DNA of 64,000 nucleotides from Blastocladiella emersonii ATCC 22665 (Eukaryota; Blastocladiomycota; Blastocladiomycetes; Blastocladiales; Blastocladiaceae): contig JANHCV010000005.1 of assembly GCA_025594325.1 (NCBI GenBank), positions 523,501 to 587,500 on the forward strand, written 5' to 3'. The position numbers and the translations under genes are program-made. Each line of letters starts with the position of its first letter. Position 1 is the first letter of the stretch. Shown here one piece after another: positions 33,855-42,998 of the stretch. Under the pieces are notes generated by a model. That model was not told the origin of the DNA and did no database searches. It saw nothing but the letters and a program-made list of their open reading frames with translations.

Positions 33855-34649
33855 GGCGTGTACTTGATAGTCAACTGGAGCCCAGCTTGTGGAGAAGGGG
33901 AGACCTAGAGCTTTATACGGAGCTATCCGGTGGCTCGGTTCCGCTCAGTCTGGAAGTGTTCGGCGCCAGGCAGGGCCGGCAAGTGGCGGAGGCGGGTTGA
34001 GTCACCAAGCCCCGCGTCATTCGTACGCGTTGCGCCGCGTCAACGCGGAACGACAATGCGGCTGTGCACCCGGAGAAAACACCGAACACTCGTGATGAAC
34101 CTCCCTAACATGAGCGGTCGATCAAGTGCGTCATGAGATGCGGAAATAAGGGTGAGTGTGATTCGGGCGATGCCGCTTGACTTCAGTCCAAACCCGTTGG
34201 GCTGCAACTGACCGTGTTTCACGCCTCACCGATCGTTTTGCTCGAGCTCGAAGCAATTCAGCCTACGGCTACACCAGAAGTGCTCGCACCTCTGGCTGCA
34301 CTCGAAATCGGGATGAGACACATCGTCATGTGAGTGGCGCAGCGCGTCCTTGGTCGAGCGCGGTTTGTGGAGAACGCTTCACCCTCCGCCCACGCTAAGC
34401 AACTCGAGCTCTGTGAAACGGCGGATCGCTTGGACGTGTGTCCCTCGCGGACGCGGAGGATAGTGGTACCGCAACCGCGGCAGCGCAGCACCTGGAATTT
34501 GCTGGCGGCGAGACTTGCGCGTCGAGTAAGAGCTGGTTATGCAGTTTGACCGTCGCCGACGTTGTTCTGTAACTAAGAAGCTGTGATGCGAGTATAATAT
34601 CCAGTTGCAGGTCGGCGTTCGACATTTGCACGACAGCACGTAGAAGCAA
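33855..34649. other. Upstream region of the MFS gene
   Basis: 795 bp between the MFS start and tRNA-Gly. It contains one reverse-oriented cluster motif (34326-34338). No protein-coding gene was recognised. Confidence 0.5.
34326..34338 (-). repeat. Dispersed cluster motif (TCATGTGAGTGGC)
   Basis: Reverse complement of GCCACTCACATGA, followed by GCAGCGCG, so the extended form TGCGCCACTCACATGA is present on the minus strand. Confidence 0.6.
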
Positions 34650-34720
34650 GCACGCATGGTTTAATGGTAAAATTCTACCCTCCCAAGGTAGAGCTCCGGG
34701 TTCGATTCCCGGTGCGTGCA
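34650..34720 (+). tRNA. tRNA-Gly, anticodon CCC
   Basis: 71 nt without an intron. The acceptor arms GCACGCA and TGCGTGC pair fully, with A as discriminator. The D arm contains TGGTTTAATGGT. The anticodon stem CTACC/GGTAG encloses CTCCCAA, giving CCC. The T arm is CCGGG TTCGATT CCCGG. TTTT follows at once as a polymerase III terminator. Confidence 0.96.
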
Positions 34721-34780
34721 TTTTGAATTATGTTTTGCCTCAACTGCAGGATGGGGGGCTTGGTCGTGGCGCTCACGAGA

Positions 34781-35155
34781 ATTACGGTTTTGACTCTTTG
34801 GTGTTGCAAACTCGGCGATGCAGGCTTGGTAAACATCTTTCGCGCACTTCCGTCTACTGTTTGTGACCTCAAGTTCACTCAAGCGGGAATCACTGGGCGT
34901 GGGTTTGGCGAAGCAAGCCCGTTTCTTCCGAAGCGACTTCGCAAGCTAGCTTAAGCTGTCATTCAGCATCATCAGAGCGTCGGATACAACAACACCTCAG
35001 CGTTGGGAGCTCCCTGCGACCCTCTCTACCTTGGATCTGACCGGGTGCGCCCTCAGCTTTCCAGAGGCGCGTGCACTTGCCCGCGTTCTCCCACTCAGTA
35101 TCGAGTCGCTCAACCTCCGCTCTTGTCGGCTCAGCAGCGAGAGTGTGGGTGAGTC
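34781..35155 (+). pseudogene. Broken LRR gene fragment beside repeat copy B
   Basis: The stretch encodes two LRR pieces in different frames: TVLTLWCCKLGDAGLVN through ITGRGFGEASPFLPKRL, then after a frameshift near 34948 LPATLSTLDLTGCALSF and SIESLNLRSCRLSSES. They align in order with the intact LRR gene at 14801-16498 (LELKLCSLGDAGLVN, ISSHGFCEASVHLPPRI, LPASLIELNLIGCPLS, GIEALRIINCELSNED). Both the head exon and the C-terminal repeats are missing. Its orientation relative to the identical block mirrors that of the intact gene beside copy A. The upstream end abuts tRNA-Gly. Confidence 0.8.
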
Positions 35156-35315
35156 TAGAAGGAATTGCAGACCTGTGCGAGGGCGCGCCTCCTTGTTCCT
35201 TCAACATGATTTCGTGAATAATCGATTCTGCAATCAGAAATATATCTCCATGTATTTTCCATGCGCTCCCCAGCGATTCGTACTTTTGTTCAGTTCACAT
35301 GCCGGCGACGCGTGC

Positions 35316-35328
35316 TCATGTGAGTGGC
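35316..35328 (-). repeat. Dispersed cluster motif (TCATGTGAGTGGC)
   Basis: Located in the diverged flank of copy B, at the position matching the variant motif at 14498-14510 in the flank of copy A. Confidence 0.6.
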
Positions 35329-35500
35329 GCAACACGCCAGCTCAAATCAGGCCGCGTTGACCAAGCATACGCAACCCAGCCAGCAGCCTGGCTTCGCGGT
35401 CATTTTCGTGCCGCGCCCCTTGAGGCGAAGCTTCAGGTTTGAGGTTTGGCAACTCATTGGACACATGTGTGACAATTCACGAAGTAAATATTCGTGTTTC

Positions 35501-36736
35501 TCAGGCAGAAGCAAAGTCCGTGGCGAGCCACCACTCGAGCGCCGCGGGCTTGTTGTGGCGACGCGCGGCAGCCAGCATCTCGTCCTTGTCGAACTTGATC
35601 GGGAGACCGCTGTTCTTCCACCACTCGAGCGTGTGGACGTGGCCCGCCGCGGTGGCCTCGGACAGGGCTTGCTCAGAGTATTTCAGCTCGAGCCCGGACC
35701 GCACCCACCAGTCGAGCACGTTGTTGAACCCGCCGTAGCTCGCGCCGTTCATGGCCCACTCCGTGTACTCGCAGCCGTGCGTGGACGCGCGCCACCAGTC
35801 GAGCGTCGCGACCTGGCCGTACCGGCTGGCCAGCATGAACGGCGAGCCCTGGGTGCTGCTCAGCCCGCGTGCGTCGAGCCAGTCGAGCACGTCGATCCGC
35901 CCGAGCGAGCTCGCGGTCGGCGTGAACCGCCCAGCGAGCTCGGCCGCGGTCAGCGTGAGCGCGAGGCGGGCGTTGAGCACCGTCGGGATGCCGCTGGCCA
36001 GCCACCAGTCGACGACGGCAAAGTTGCCGTCGCGGAGCGGCTGCTCGATGGCGAACTTGCACAATTTCATGGGCAACCCGCTCGCCTTCCACCACTCGAG
36101 CACGTCGACGCGGCCGCGTGCGCTCGCGCCGTTCACGGACCGCGATGTGTACTCGAGCGGCAGCCCGCTCGACTTCCACCAGTCGAGCACGCTCACGAGG
36201 CCGTGTACGCCCGCGTCGTCGACGGGAAGGTAGTTGTAGCGGAGCGGAAGTCCACTGACCTTCCACCAATTGAGCACGTCAAGGCGCGAGTTGACGGACG
36301 CGGCCCACATTGCCTTCGTCGAGTGTTTGAGGTGCAGGCCCGAGTCGCGCCACCACTGCAGCACGTCGAGGTGTCCGTTCGCACTCGCCCACCGCAGCGC
36401 GGCGTTTGAGTACTTGAGGCGCAGCCCCGACGTGCGCCACCACGCGAGGACGGCGACGTGACCGTTCCCACTTGCGCGGTCCATGGCGTCGCGCGAGTAG
36501 CGAGGCGTGAGACCATGGCGCTGCCACAGATCAAGGATATCGACGTGACCATCGGCGGAGGCCGCGTCGAGGCTGCAGTGCGGGAGCCGCGGGAGGAGGG
36601 CGCGAACGAGCGGGTCGCGGCGCTCACACGAGCGCGGCAGGACGTGGAGCAGTGCGCGCAGGTCGGCCGGCGACTGACCGGATAGACGAGCCGCGTGGGC
36701 GAGGATCGGCTCGATGATTTCGCGTGGTAGATTCAT
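35501..36736 (-). CDS. Ankyrin-like 'WW' repeat protein with F-box-like head, copy B
   Basis: The 411-aa product is identical to that of 13114-14349; see that entry for repeats and start choice. The stop is 15 bp from the repeat edge, so the 3' UTR and terminator differ between copies while promoter and coding region are the same. Differences in mRNA stability or read-through between the two loci are therefore possible. Confidence 0.8.
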   Translation of the reverse strand: MNLPREIIEPILAHAARLSGQSPADLRALLHVLPRSCERRDPLVRALLPRLPHCSLDAASADGHVDILDLWQRHGLTPRYSRDAMDRASGNGHVAVLAWWRTSGLRLKYSNAALRWASANGHLDVLQWWRDSGLHLKHSTKAMWAASVNSRLDVLNWWKVSGLPLRYNYLPVDDAGVHGLVSVLDWWKSSGLPLEYTSRSVNGASARGRVDVLEWWKASGLPMKLCKFAIEQPLRDGNFAVVDWWLASGIPTVLNARLALTLTAAELAGRFTPTASSLGRIDVLDWLDARGLSSTQGSPFMLASRYGQVATLDWWRASTHGCEYTEWAMNGASYGGFNNVLDWWVRSGLELKYSEQALSEATAAGHVHTLEWWKNSGLPIKFDKDEMLAAARRHNKPAALEWWLATDFASA

Positions 36737-36945
36737 GGGCAGTTCTTTGGGTGTGTGCGGGAGAGAGAAAGAAGGGATTGTCCGTGGGTGTCCTGGGCGC
36801 CCTTCTGCTGTGAGGAGGCACCAAATTAGGGACTCCTCAAACCGGTGCCTCCAAGAGGTTGCCATGCATAGCAGGAACCGTCACCGCTATTTTTGAGGCT
36901 CGTCCCTTCCTGAGCGCGAGACACCTTGCGAGACGCGTCGCGATA

Positions 36946-36958
36946 TCATGTGAGTGGC
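36946..36958 (-). repeat. Dispersed cluster motif, copy B
   Basis: Inverted-repeat partner of 12892-12904, between the divergent start codons at 36736 and 37226. Confidence 0.6.
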
Positions 36959-37225
36959 TCAGCCCTCGATCTCGATCATGTCCCGATCCCCCAACGCGGA
37001 GCAGGGCGTGCAGGGACCGCATGATCGGTGGGAACCGACCCAATAATCCCTCTGCGCGTGCCAGCGCCGGTCACGCGGCAATGTCGCGACTCGCGGCCCC
37101 ACTCGCGTGCGCGGGGGACCGCTGTTGCTTGCTGACCAAGCCATCGCGGGGCGAGCGACTGACAGCCGACCATCGCCCGATGGCCTCGAGCTGCTCTCGC
37201 TCTTCCTTCATCCACACCGTAAACC

Positions 37226-38503
37226 ATGGAACAACCAAATGAACTACACAGCGCAACGAGCGCCGGCGCCGTCATCTCGGGCATCCTCGGATGGGTCAGT
37301 GCAGCACGACGACCGTCACGCTCTCCCATCGGAACGCTCACGCGTGAGCTCGCCGTCACTAGTCGTACTTTGCGGCGTGGTCCGTGAGCTTCTACCCGCA
37401 GCTGGTCCTCAACTACCGCCGCAAGAGGTCCGTCCATCTCGACGCGCCGAGGCGGCCCACCCCTCACACGCGTCCCCCCATCACAGCGTCGATGGCCTGT
37501 CGCTGGACTTTCTCGCGTACAACGTCATCGGCTTCACCTGCTACCTGGTGCGCCGACTTCACTGTTCGACACAACACGAAGATGCTCATCTCTCGTCGTT
37601 GCCCGCAGATCTACACGCTCGGCTTCTACTGGTCGACGGCCATCCAGGAAGAGTACCGCCGGCGCAACGACGGGCGGTCGAACCTGGTCGCGCCCAACGA
37701 CGTGTTCTTTGCCGCGCACGCGTGGGTGCTCACGATTGCCACGGCGGTGCAGGCGCGGCAGTACGCCGTACGTTCTCCCTCGTGGGTACGCAGCGTACCA
37801 CGGACTGACGTAGCGCAACGCGTAGGGTAACGGCCACACGCTGTCGCGCTTCGCCAAGGTGACGATCGTGGCCATGCTCGCGTCGACGGTGGTGATGCTC
37901 GGGTGGACGGTGCGCGACCCAGGGTGCAGCGCGCTCGACCTCGTCTACTTTTTGGGCTCGTGGAAGCTCATCATGAGCCTCATCAAGTACCTCCCGCAGG
38001 TCCGTTTGTGTTCTCTCCACAGCCACCTCACACCTAACACGACTCCCGCTACCTAGATGTGGGTCAACATCCGCGACCAGTCGACCGAGGGCTGGTCGAT
38101 CCACAACATCCTGCTCGACGCAACGGGCGGCACGCTGAGTCTTGCGCAGCTGTTCCTTGACGCGTTCCTCGCGCGTGGGTCGGGCGACGATGGCTCGTGG
38201 CTCCTCGGCGTGCTGTTTGGCAACGCCGCCAAACTGTACGTGGTCACCATCACGCTCACGCCGCTCACGCGAACGCGTCACTCATCCCACGACGCGTGTA
38301 GTGGTTTGTCGCTCCTGAGTCTCGGCTTCGACGCCGTGTTCCTCGTGCAGCACTTTGTGCTCTACCGTGGCCGCCCGCGCAAGTCGCTCTCTGTTCGCGG
38401 GTCGCCGCGACGCGCGTCGGACGCGGAGGCGGGTCGGGCCGCGGCGGCGATGCCCAGCGAGACGGACCCGCTCCTGCCCGCTTCCATAGTGAGCTCGTCG
38501 TGA
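37226..38503 (+). CDS. Cystinosin-type PQ-loop transporter, copy B
   Basis: Exons 37226-37294, 37363-37427, 37487-37547, 37609-37767, 37826-37999, 38057-38235 and 38302-38503; 302 aa, identical to the product of 11347-12624. The identical block continues 369 bp past the stop, so the whole transcript is probably the same from both loci. With the diverged gene at 16899 the window holds three cystinosin-type genes, against one in most fungi that have it. Confidence 0.88.
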
Positions 38504-39089
38504 GCTAGTGATTCAATACACACGTTTAAATGACTCTGTGATCAGCGAGGTGATGGAGACCGGCCAGCAACGCGTCACGCGCGGTCAGATCAACACGGTC
38601 GGTCGGCTCCGACCAGCGACCAGCGTCAAAACCGACCACCCTCTCCTCCTCCGTCCTCCCCACCGGCGACTCTGGTCGCTCACACCCTACTCTGCCTTGC
38701 TAGCTCATGGACTTGCCGCAACGCGTCGCGTCGCTCTCGATCGCATGGATGCTCAAAACAGTATAGGAATCTCTCCGAAAGACGAATGAGGAGAACCAAT
38801 TAATCGTTTTCCTGAGCCATCGAGACGACGACGCACTCCAGCTCGCGGACCCGTCACCGCGATATGTTGCTACTTTATTCCTTCCCGAGAGCCCTGGCGA
38901 GGAGGTGGGCACGAGGAGGACGTGGTGCGATGAGTAGGTAGACTTGTATACGAGAGAGAGAGAGGGACAGAACAAAAGTGACGCGCGTGATGCGCGGCTG
39001 CAAGGGATGAAGGGAGGAGAGTGTGTGGGATCAAGATAAATGTACAAGGAATGATGAGTGTGCACCTCGCCGTCGCCGTTGTCGACGCA

Positions 39090-42000
39090 TCACGCACGAA
39101 CCTGGTCGACGTCCATGTCGGCCGCCGCCGCCGCCGTCGCTGCGGGTGGCGCGCCCGTCTCGCCGACCGGCGTCACGAGAGCTGAAGCGTCCGTCGCCGG
39201 CGTCGCCATGGCCTCGTCGAATGACCGCTTGCGCGCGGCCGAGGAGGAGGGACCCGTCGCGCTGCTGCCGACATCCTCGATGAGCGGCTGCGCGGGCGAC
39301 GTGACGGACCGGGCGAACGCGAGGAGCTGGGTCGCGACGTCGTCGCTCGAGAGGTTGGCCATGTCGACGACGGCCGCCGCGGGCGCGCCGTTCGGGATCG
39401 CGGGCGCGACGGCAGCGGCGGGCTCGGGGACGACCACGTCCATGGGGTCCGCGTTGCCCTGGGCCACGGCCGGCGCGACCTCGCCGGCGACACCCGTCGC
39501 GGGGGCGACGAGCGCAGCGCCGGTACCATTCGGAACCCCCGCCGCTGCCGCCGGGGCCGCGGCCGCGACCTTATGCTCGCCCTCCTTGTGGAACCGCCAC
39601 TTGGTGACGCCGCCGACCCAGTTGCCGTCGATGAGGGGCTCGAGGTGGATCCCCGAGTCGAGGAGTTTCTGGAGCGAGACGATCGTGGACTGGATGAGCT
39701 CCGCGTGCTGTGTGGCGAGCGCGCCAGGTCCACCCGCGAGCCCGGGTCCGGCCGCCATACCCGTGGGCGTCGGCGGCGGGGTGATCCGACTACCGTCGGG
39801 CCCGACGCGGGAGCGGCCGTTGGCGCCCGCCGCGCCGAACGGGTGCGTGGTGACGCCCGCCGGCGGCGGGCGGGTCAGCGGCAGCGGGACGCCGCCGGGC
39901 CCCGTGCGCGCGTGCATCGCGGGCGACGCGTGGTTGCTGGCGGGCGGGGTGCTGCGGTGGAGGTACGCGTGGAGGGCGCCGCCCGATTTCGCGACAGTCC
40001 CGTTCTCGTACGTGTACGCGCGGGCGTGGTACCCGTGGTACCCGGCGGCAGCCGCGGCCTCGTCGCCCTGCCACACGCCGCCGTTGCCGGCCGCGATGTG
40101 CGGGGACATGGGCGAGTGGACGGCCGAGTCGCCGAGGTGCTCGTGGACGGCGCCGAGCGGCGGCGACGTGATGAGCATCGACGTCGCGTTCGCGTTGGCG
40201 TCATACCCTGCGGCGGCGGCCGCGGCGGCGGGGTCGCCGACGGTCGCGGGCGAGCTGAGCGTGCGCGGGCGCTTGCGGCGGGCGGCGTTCCCGTCAGCGG
40301 CACCCGACGTGGCGCCGGTCGTGGACTGGCGGCGCGAGTTGGTCGAGGTCCGGCGGCCGCGCGGGTTGGGGTTAGGCGGGGGCGGGGCGAGGGGCGGGAG
40401 CGGTGGGGGCAGTGGCGGGAGCGAGGCCACGTCGGCGCCGTTAGCGATAGCCTCGGCGCGGCGCTGCTCGGCGTGCTGCTGCTGCTGCATGAGCTCGTGC
40501 TGGCGTTGGCCGTTGTAACGGGGCGGTGGCGGGATGCTGGGGTTCATGGCGCGGAGGCCCTCGTAAAAGTCCATGCCCGCAGCGACCGCGGCCGCAGCGG
40601 CGGCGGCAGCGGCGGGGTTGGTCGGGACCATGTCGCCGACGCGGCCAAGCGCGCACAGCCAGTCCCACGTCTCCTTGACCTCCTTGGACGTGACCGTGTT
40701 GGGCAGGGTCTTGGCGCAGATGGCCTTCCAGAGCTCCTGGCGGTCGCGGCGCGTGTTGGCGAGGGCCTTGATGGTGGCGCAGACGCGCTGCTTGACGGGG
40801 AGCGGGACGGGCTGGGCGTGGAACATGGGGTCGCCGTCGAGCGCCTCGAGGTCCTTTATGACGCCGGCCGAGTCGACCACGCGGTACACCTGGGCCCGCG
40901 AGATCTGGAACGCCGCCTTGAAGTACTCCTCGAGTGACATGCCGCGCGCCTTGTACAGCTTGTCGGTTACAATCTCGTTGACGCCATGCACCGTGGCACG
41001 GAACGTCGCCCGCTGCACCTCGTACGAGCCCAGGTGCAGCGGCGCCGACAGCGCCGTCAGGTCAATCGCGCGCTCCAGGCGCAGCAGGCGCGCCTGCGCC
41101 GTCTCGAACGGGTTCTCGCTCAGATCGAGCACGCCCGTCGTCGGCGTCGCGCCCGCAGCAGCAGGCGCGGCGGTGGCGCCCTCGGCGGACGGCGCGACCG
41201 GGTTGGGCAGCGGGATCGGGTTGGATCCAACCGCCTCGCCCGCCGCGGCGGCAGGGGTCGTCGCGCCGGGCACGAGCGGGGGCGGGAGCGGGAGCGGGAC
41301 GACCGACTCGGGGACGAGCGGCGGCGGGACCACGGCGGCGGCCGCAGCAGCGGCAGGAGCCGCGTTCGGGAGCGCGGGCGCCGGCGCGGGCGCGGGCGAG
41401 GCGCGGACGGTCGGGCTCAGCGGGGTCGCCGAGTCGCGCGGGACGAGCGCGGGGGTGCCCGTCGCGCTTGCGATCTCGCCCACGGCGGGGAGCGACGAGA
41501 GCGAGGAGGTCGAGGCGGGGGCCGACACGGTCGCAGGAGAGGAAATCGGCGCCGCGGCGGGGGCCGCAGGAGCAGCGGGCGCGAGGGCCGAGGCAATGGT
41601 GGCAGCAGGCGCGGGGGTGGGCTCCGCGGCGTTCGCTGCCGCCAGAGCAGACGCGATCGTGGTAGCGGGCGCAGGCGCGGAAACGGCAGCCGAGGTCGGA
41701 GCGACGGACGCGGGCGCGAGGGGTGCAGCGGCGGAAACGGCGACAGGCAGCGTAGGCACCGGCGCGGAAACCTGCGCCGCAGCCGGAGTAGGAGCCGCGA
41801 CGGGGACAGGCGAAAGAGCCGCGGCAGGAACTGGCGCTGCCGGTGCGGCCGGCGCGGGGGTACCGCTATCGCTAGCGACGAGCGAGGCCGGGTCGTTGAG
41901 CAGGGCGGCGATCGAGAGGGCTTCGGGGGCGGCCGAGGGCTCACGGGTGTGCGGGGCGGGGGTGCTCGCTGTTGTGGCAATGGCGGCCGCGATCGAGGGC

Positions 42001-42998
42001 ATCGGGGCGGGAGCCGCGGAAGCGGCAGCGGCAGCTGCCGTCGTGCCGACAGACGAGGGCACCGGCGAAGGCGTCGGGGCGAGGCTCGCGGGAGCAGGAG
42101 CGGGAGTCGAGGTATGGGGAGGAGCGGCGGCGGCAGCAGCAGCAATAGCCGCGGCGGCGGCCGCGTAGGCCTGCTGCTGGTGCTGCTGGGCGTACTGGGC
42201 CGTCGGCTGCTGCGAGGGAGCGGGCGCGGGCGCGGGCGACATGCGGTGCATTCCGGCCATGGCGGCGGCGGCGTGGTGCGGGGCGGGCCCGGGCGGGCCG
42301 GCCATGAAGCCGAGCGGGTAGCCCTGCATGGCGGCAATGGACTGGTAGCCGAGGGCGGCGAGCGAGTTGATCGAGTGCTGGTGCGGGTGCGGCGGCATGC
42401 TCATCAGGCCCGGGTGGTGCATGGCGGCAGCGAGGTGGGCGGGGAGCTGCGGTTGCTGGGCCTGCTGCTGCTGGTTGAGGTTGTGCTGCTGCTGCGACTG
42501 CGGTGGCTGCTGCGACTGCGTCTGCTGCTGCTGGGCGGCGGCGGCCATGTTGTGCGGGAGGTGGGCGAGGGCGCCGACGAACGGCGGCGGGCCGGCCATG
42601 GGCGACATGACCATGGGGGCGAGGCCGAGCCCGAGCACGCTGTTGGCGGTGAGGTTGGCCTGCTGCTGCTGTTGTTGCTGTTGCTGCTGCTGCTGCGACG
42701 GCTGCTGCTGCGGCTGTTGGGCCTGGGCGTGGGTGTGGAAGGTGGCCATGAAGGAGGCGAGCTGGGCCTGGCTGCCCATAGCCTGAGCAGCGGCCGCGGC
42801 GGCGGCGACGTGCGGCGACGACATCATGGACGGGTGAAAGCCGGACGAGGCGGGCGTCGCGGTGCGCGGGTACGACGGGTAGGCCGTCTGCATGTGCTGC
42901 TGCTGCTGCTGGTGCTGGTACTGGGCGGCGGTTGGCGGGGCCGACGCGTCCGCGGCGAGCGGCGTGGGCGCCGTGGCGGGGGCGGACGACGGGTCCAT
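39090..42998 (-). CDS. Gln/Ala-rich protein with a bacterial-like DNA-binding domain
   Basis: Single exon, 1302 aa. Residues 1-~270 are Gln/Met/His/Ala-rich with a run of about twelve Q; ~270-615 are Ala/Pro-rich. An ordered region near residues 625-780 reads FETAQARLLRLERAIDL, GVNEIVTDKLYKARGMSLEE, YFKAAFQISRAQVYRVVDSA, PLPVKQRVCATIKALA and TVTSKEVKETWDWL. This resembles a helix-turn-helix module of bacterial phage/plasmid proteins (pattern LY-x-FEEYC-x-WGISR-x2-AYRLIDAA). Basic patches (RGRRTSTNSRR, ARRKRPR) look like nuclear localisation signals. The likely role is transcription regulation, by composition. An upstream ATG at 43061 precedes a CGTAG that looks like the acceptor of a leader intron, so 42998 was chosen. 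Confidence 0.6.
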   Translation of the reverse strand: MDPSSAPATAPTPLAADASAPPTAAQYQHQQQQQHMQTAYPSYPRTATPASSGFHPSMMSSPHVAAAAAAAQAMGSQAQLASFMATFHTHAQAQQPQQQPSQQQQQQQQQQQQANLTANSVLGLGLAPMVMSPMAGPPPFVGALAHLPHNMAAAAQQQQTQSQQPPQSQQQHNLNQQQQAQQPQLPAHLAAAMHHPGLMSMPPHPHQHSINSLAALGYQSIAAMQGYPLGFMAGPPGPAPHHAAAAMAGMHRMSPAPAPAPSQQPTAQYAQQHQQQAYAAAAAAIAAAAAAAPPHTSTPAPAPASLAPTPSPVPSSVGTTAAAAAASAAPAPMPSIAAAIATTASTPAPHTREPSAAPEALSIAALLNDPASLVASDSGTPAPAAPAAPVPAAALSPVPVAAPTPAAAQVSAPVPTLPVAVSAAAPLAPASVAPTSAAVSAPAPATTIASALAAANAAEPTPAPAATIASALAPAAPAAPAAAPISSPATVSAPASTSSLSSLPAVGEIASATGTPALVPRDSATPLSPTVRASPAPAPAPALPNAAPAAAAAAAVVPPPLVPESVVPLPLPPPLVPGATTPAAAAGEAVGSNPIPLPNPVAPSAEGATAAPAAAGATPTTGVLDLSENPFETAQARLLRLERAIDLTALSAPLHLGSYEVQRATFRATVHGVNEIVTDKLYKARGMSLEEYFKAAFQISRAQVYRVVDSAGVIKDLEALDGDPMFHAQPVPLPVKQRVCATIKALANTRRDRQELWKAICAKTLPNTVTSKEVKETWDWLCALGRVGDMVPTNPAAAAAAAAAVAAGMDFYEGLRAMNPSIPPPPRYNGQRQHELMQQQQHAEQRRAEAIANGADVASLPPLPPPLPPLAPPPPNPNPRGRRTSTNSRRQSTTGATSGAADGNAARRKRPRTLSSPATVGDPAAAAAAAGYDANANATSMLITSPPLGAVHEHLGDSAVHSPMSPHIAAGNGGVWQGDEAAAAAGYHGYHARAYTYENGTVAKSGGALHAYLHRSTPPASNHASPAMHARTGPGGVPLPLTRPPPAGVTTHPFGAAGANGRSRVGPDGSRITPPPTPTGMAAGPGLAGGPGALATQHAELIQSTIVSLQKLLDSGIHLEPLIDGNWVGGVTKWRFHKEGEHKVAAAAPAAAAGVPNGTGAALVAPATGVAGEVAPAVAQGNADPMDVVVPEPAAAVAPAIPNGAPAAAVVDMANLSSDDVATQLLAFARSVTSPAQPLIEDVGSSATGPSSSAARKRSFDEAMATPATDASALVTPVGETGAPPAATAAAAADMDVDQVRA

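Larger units (their letters stand above)
35486..38872 (-). repeat. Copy B of the 3,387-bp identical inverted repeat
   Basis: Reverse complement of 10978-14364. All encoded proteins and introns are the same. The copies are 21,121 bp apart and point in opposite directions, so recombination between them would invert the intervening segment. Confidence 0.97.

Noticed and set aside
34730-34954. 74-aa frame starting ATG after the tRNA as an intact small gene
   Set aside because: Its C-terminal part aligns with the middle of the LRR gene and stops at a frameshift; the N-terminal part has no match.
10978-38872. The inverted repeat as an assembly artefact
   Set aside because: Not ruled out, but the two copies have different flanks on both sides and the diverged homology just outside is hard to get from misassembly. 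Long reads are needed to settle it.
42655-42720. CAG/CTG-rich tract as a separate satellite
   Set aside because: It is in frame and encodes a poly-Gln run of the Gln-rich protein.
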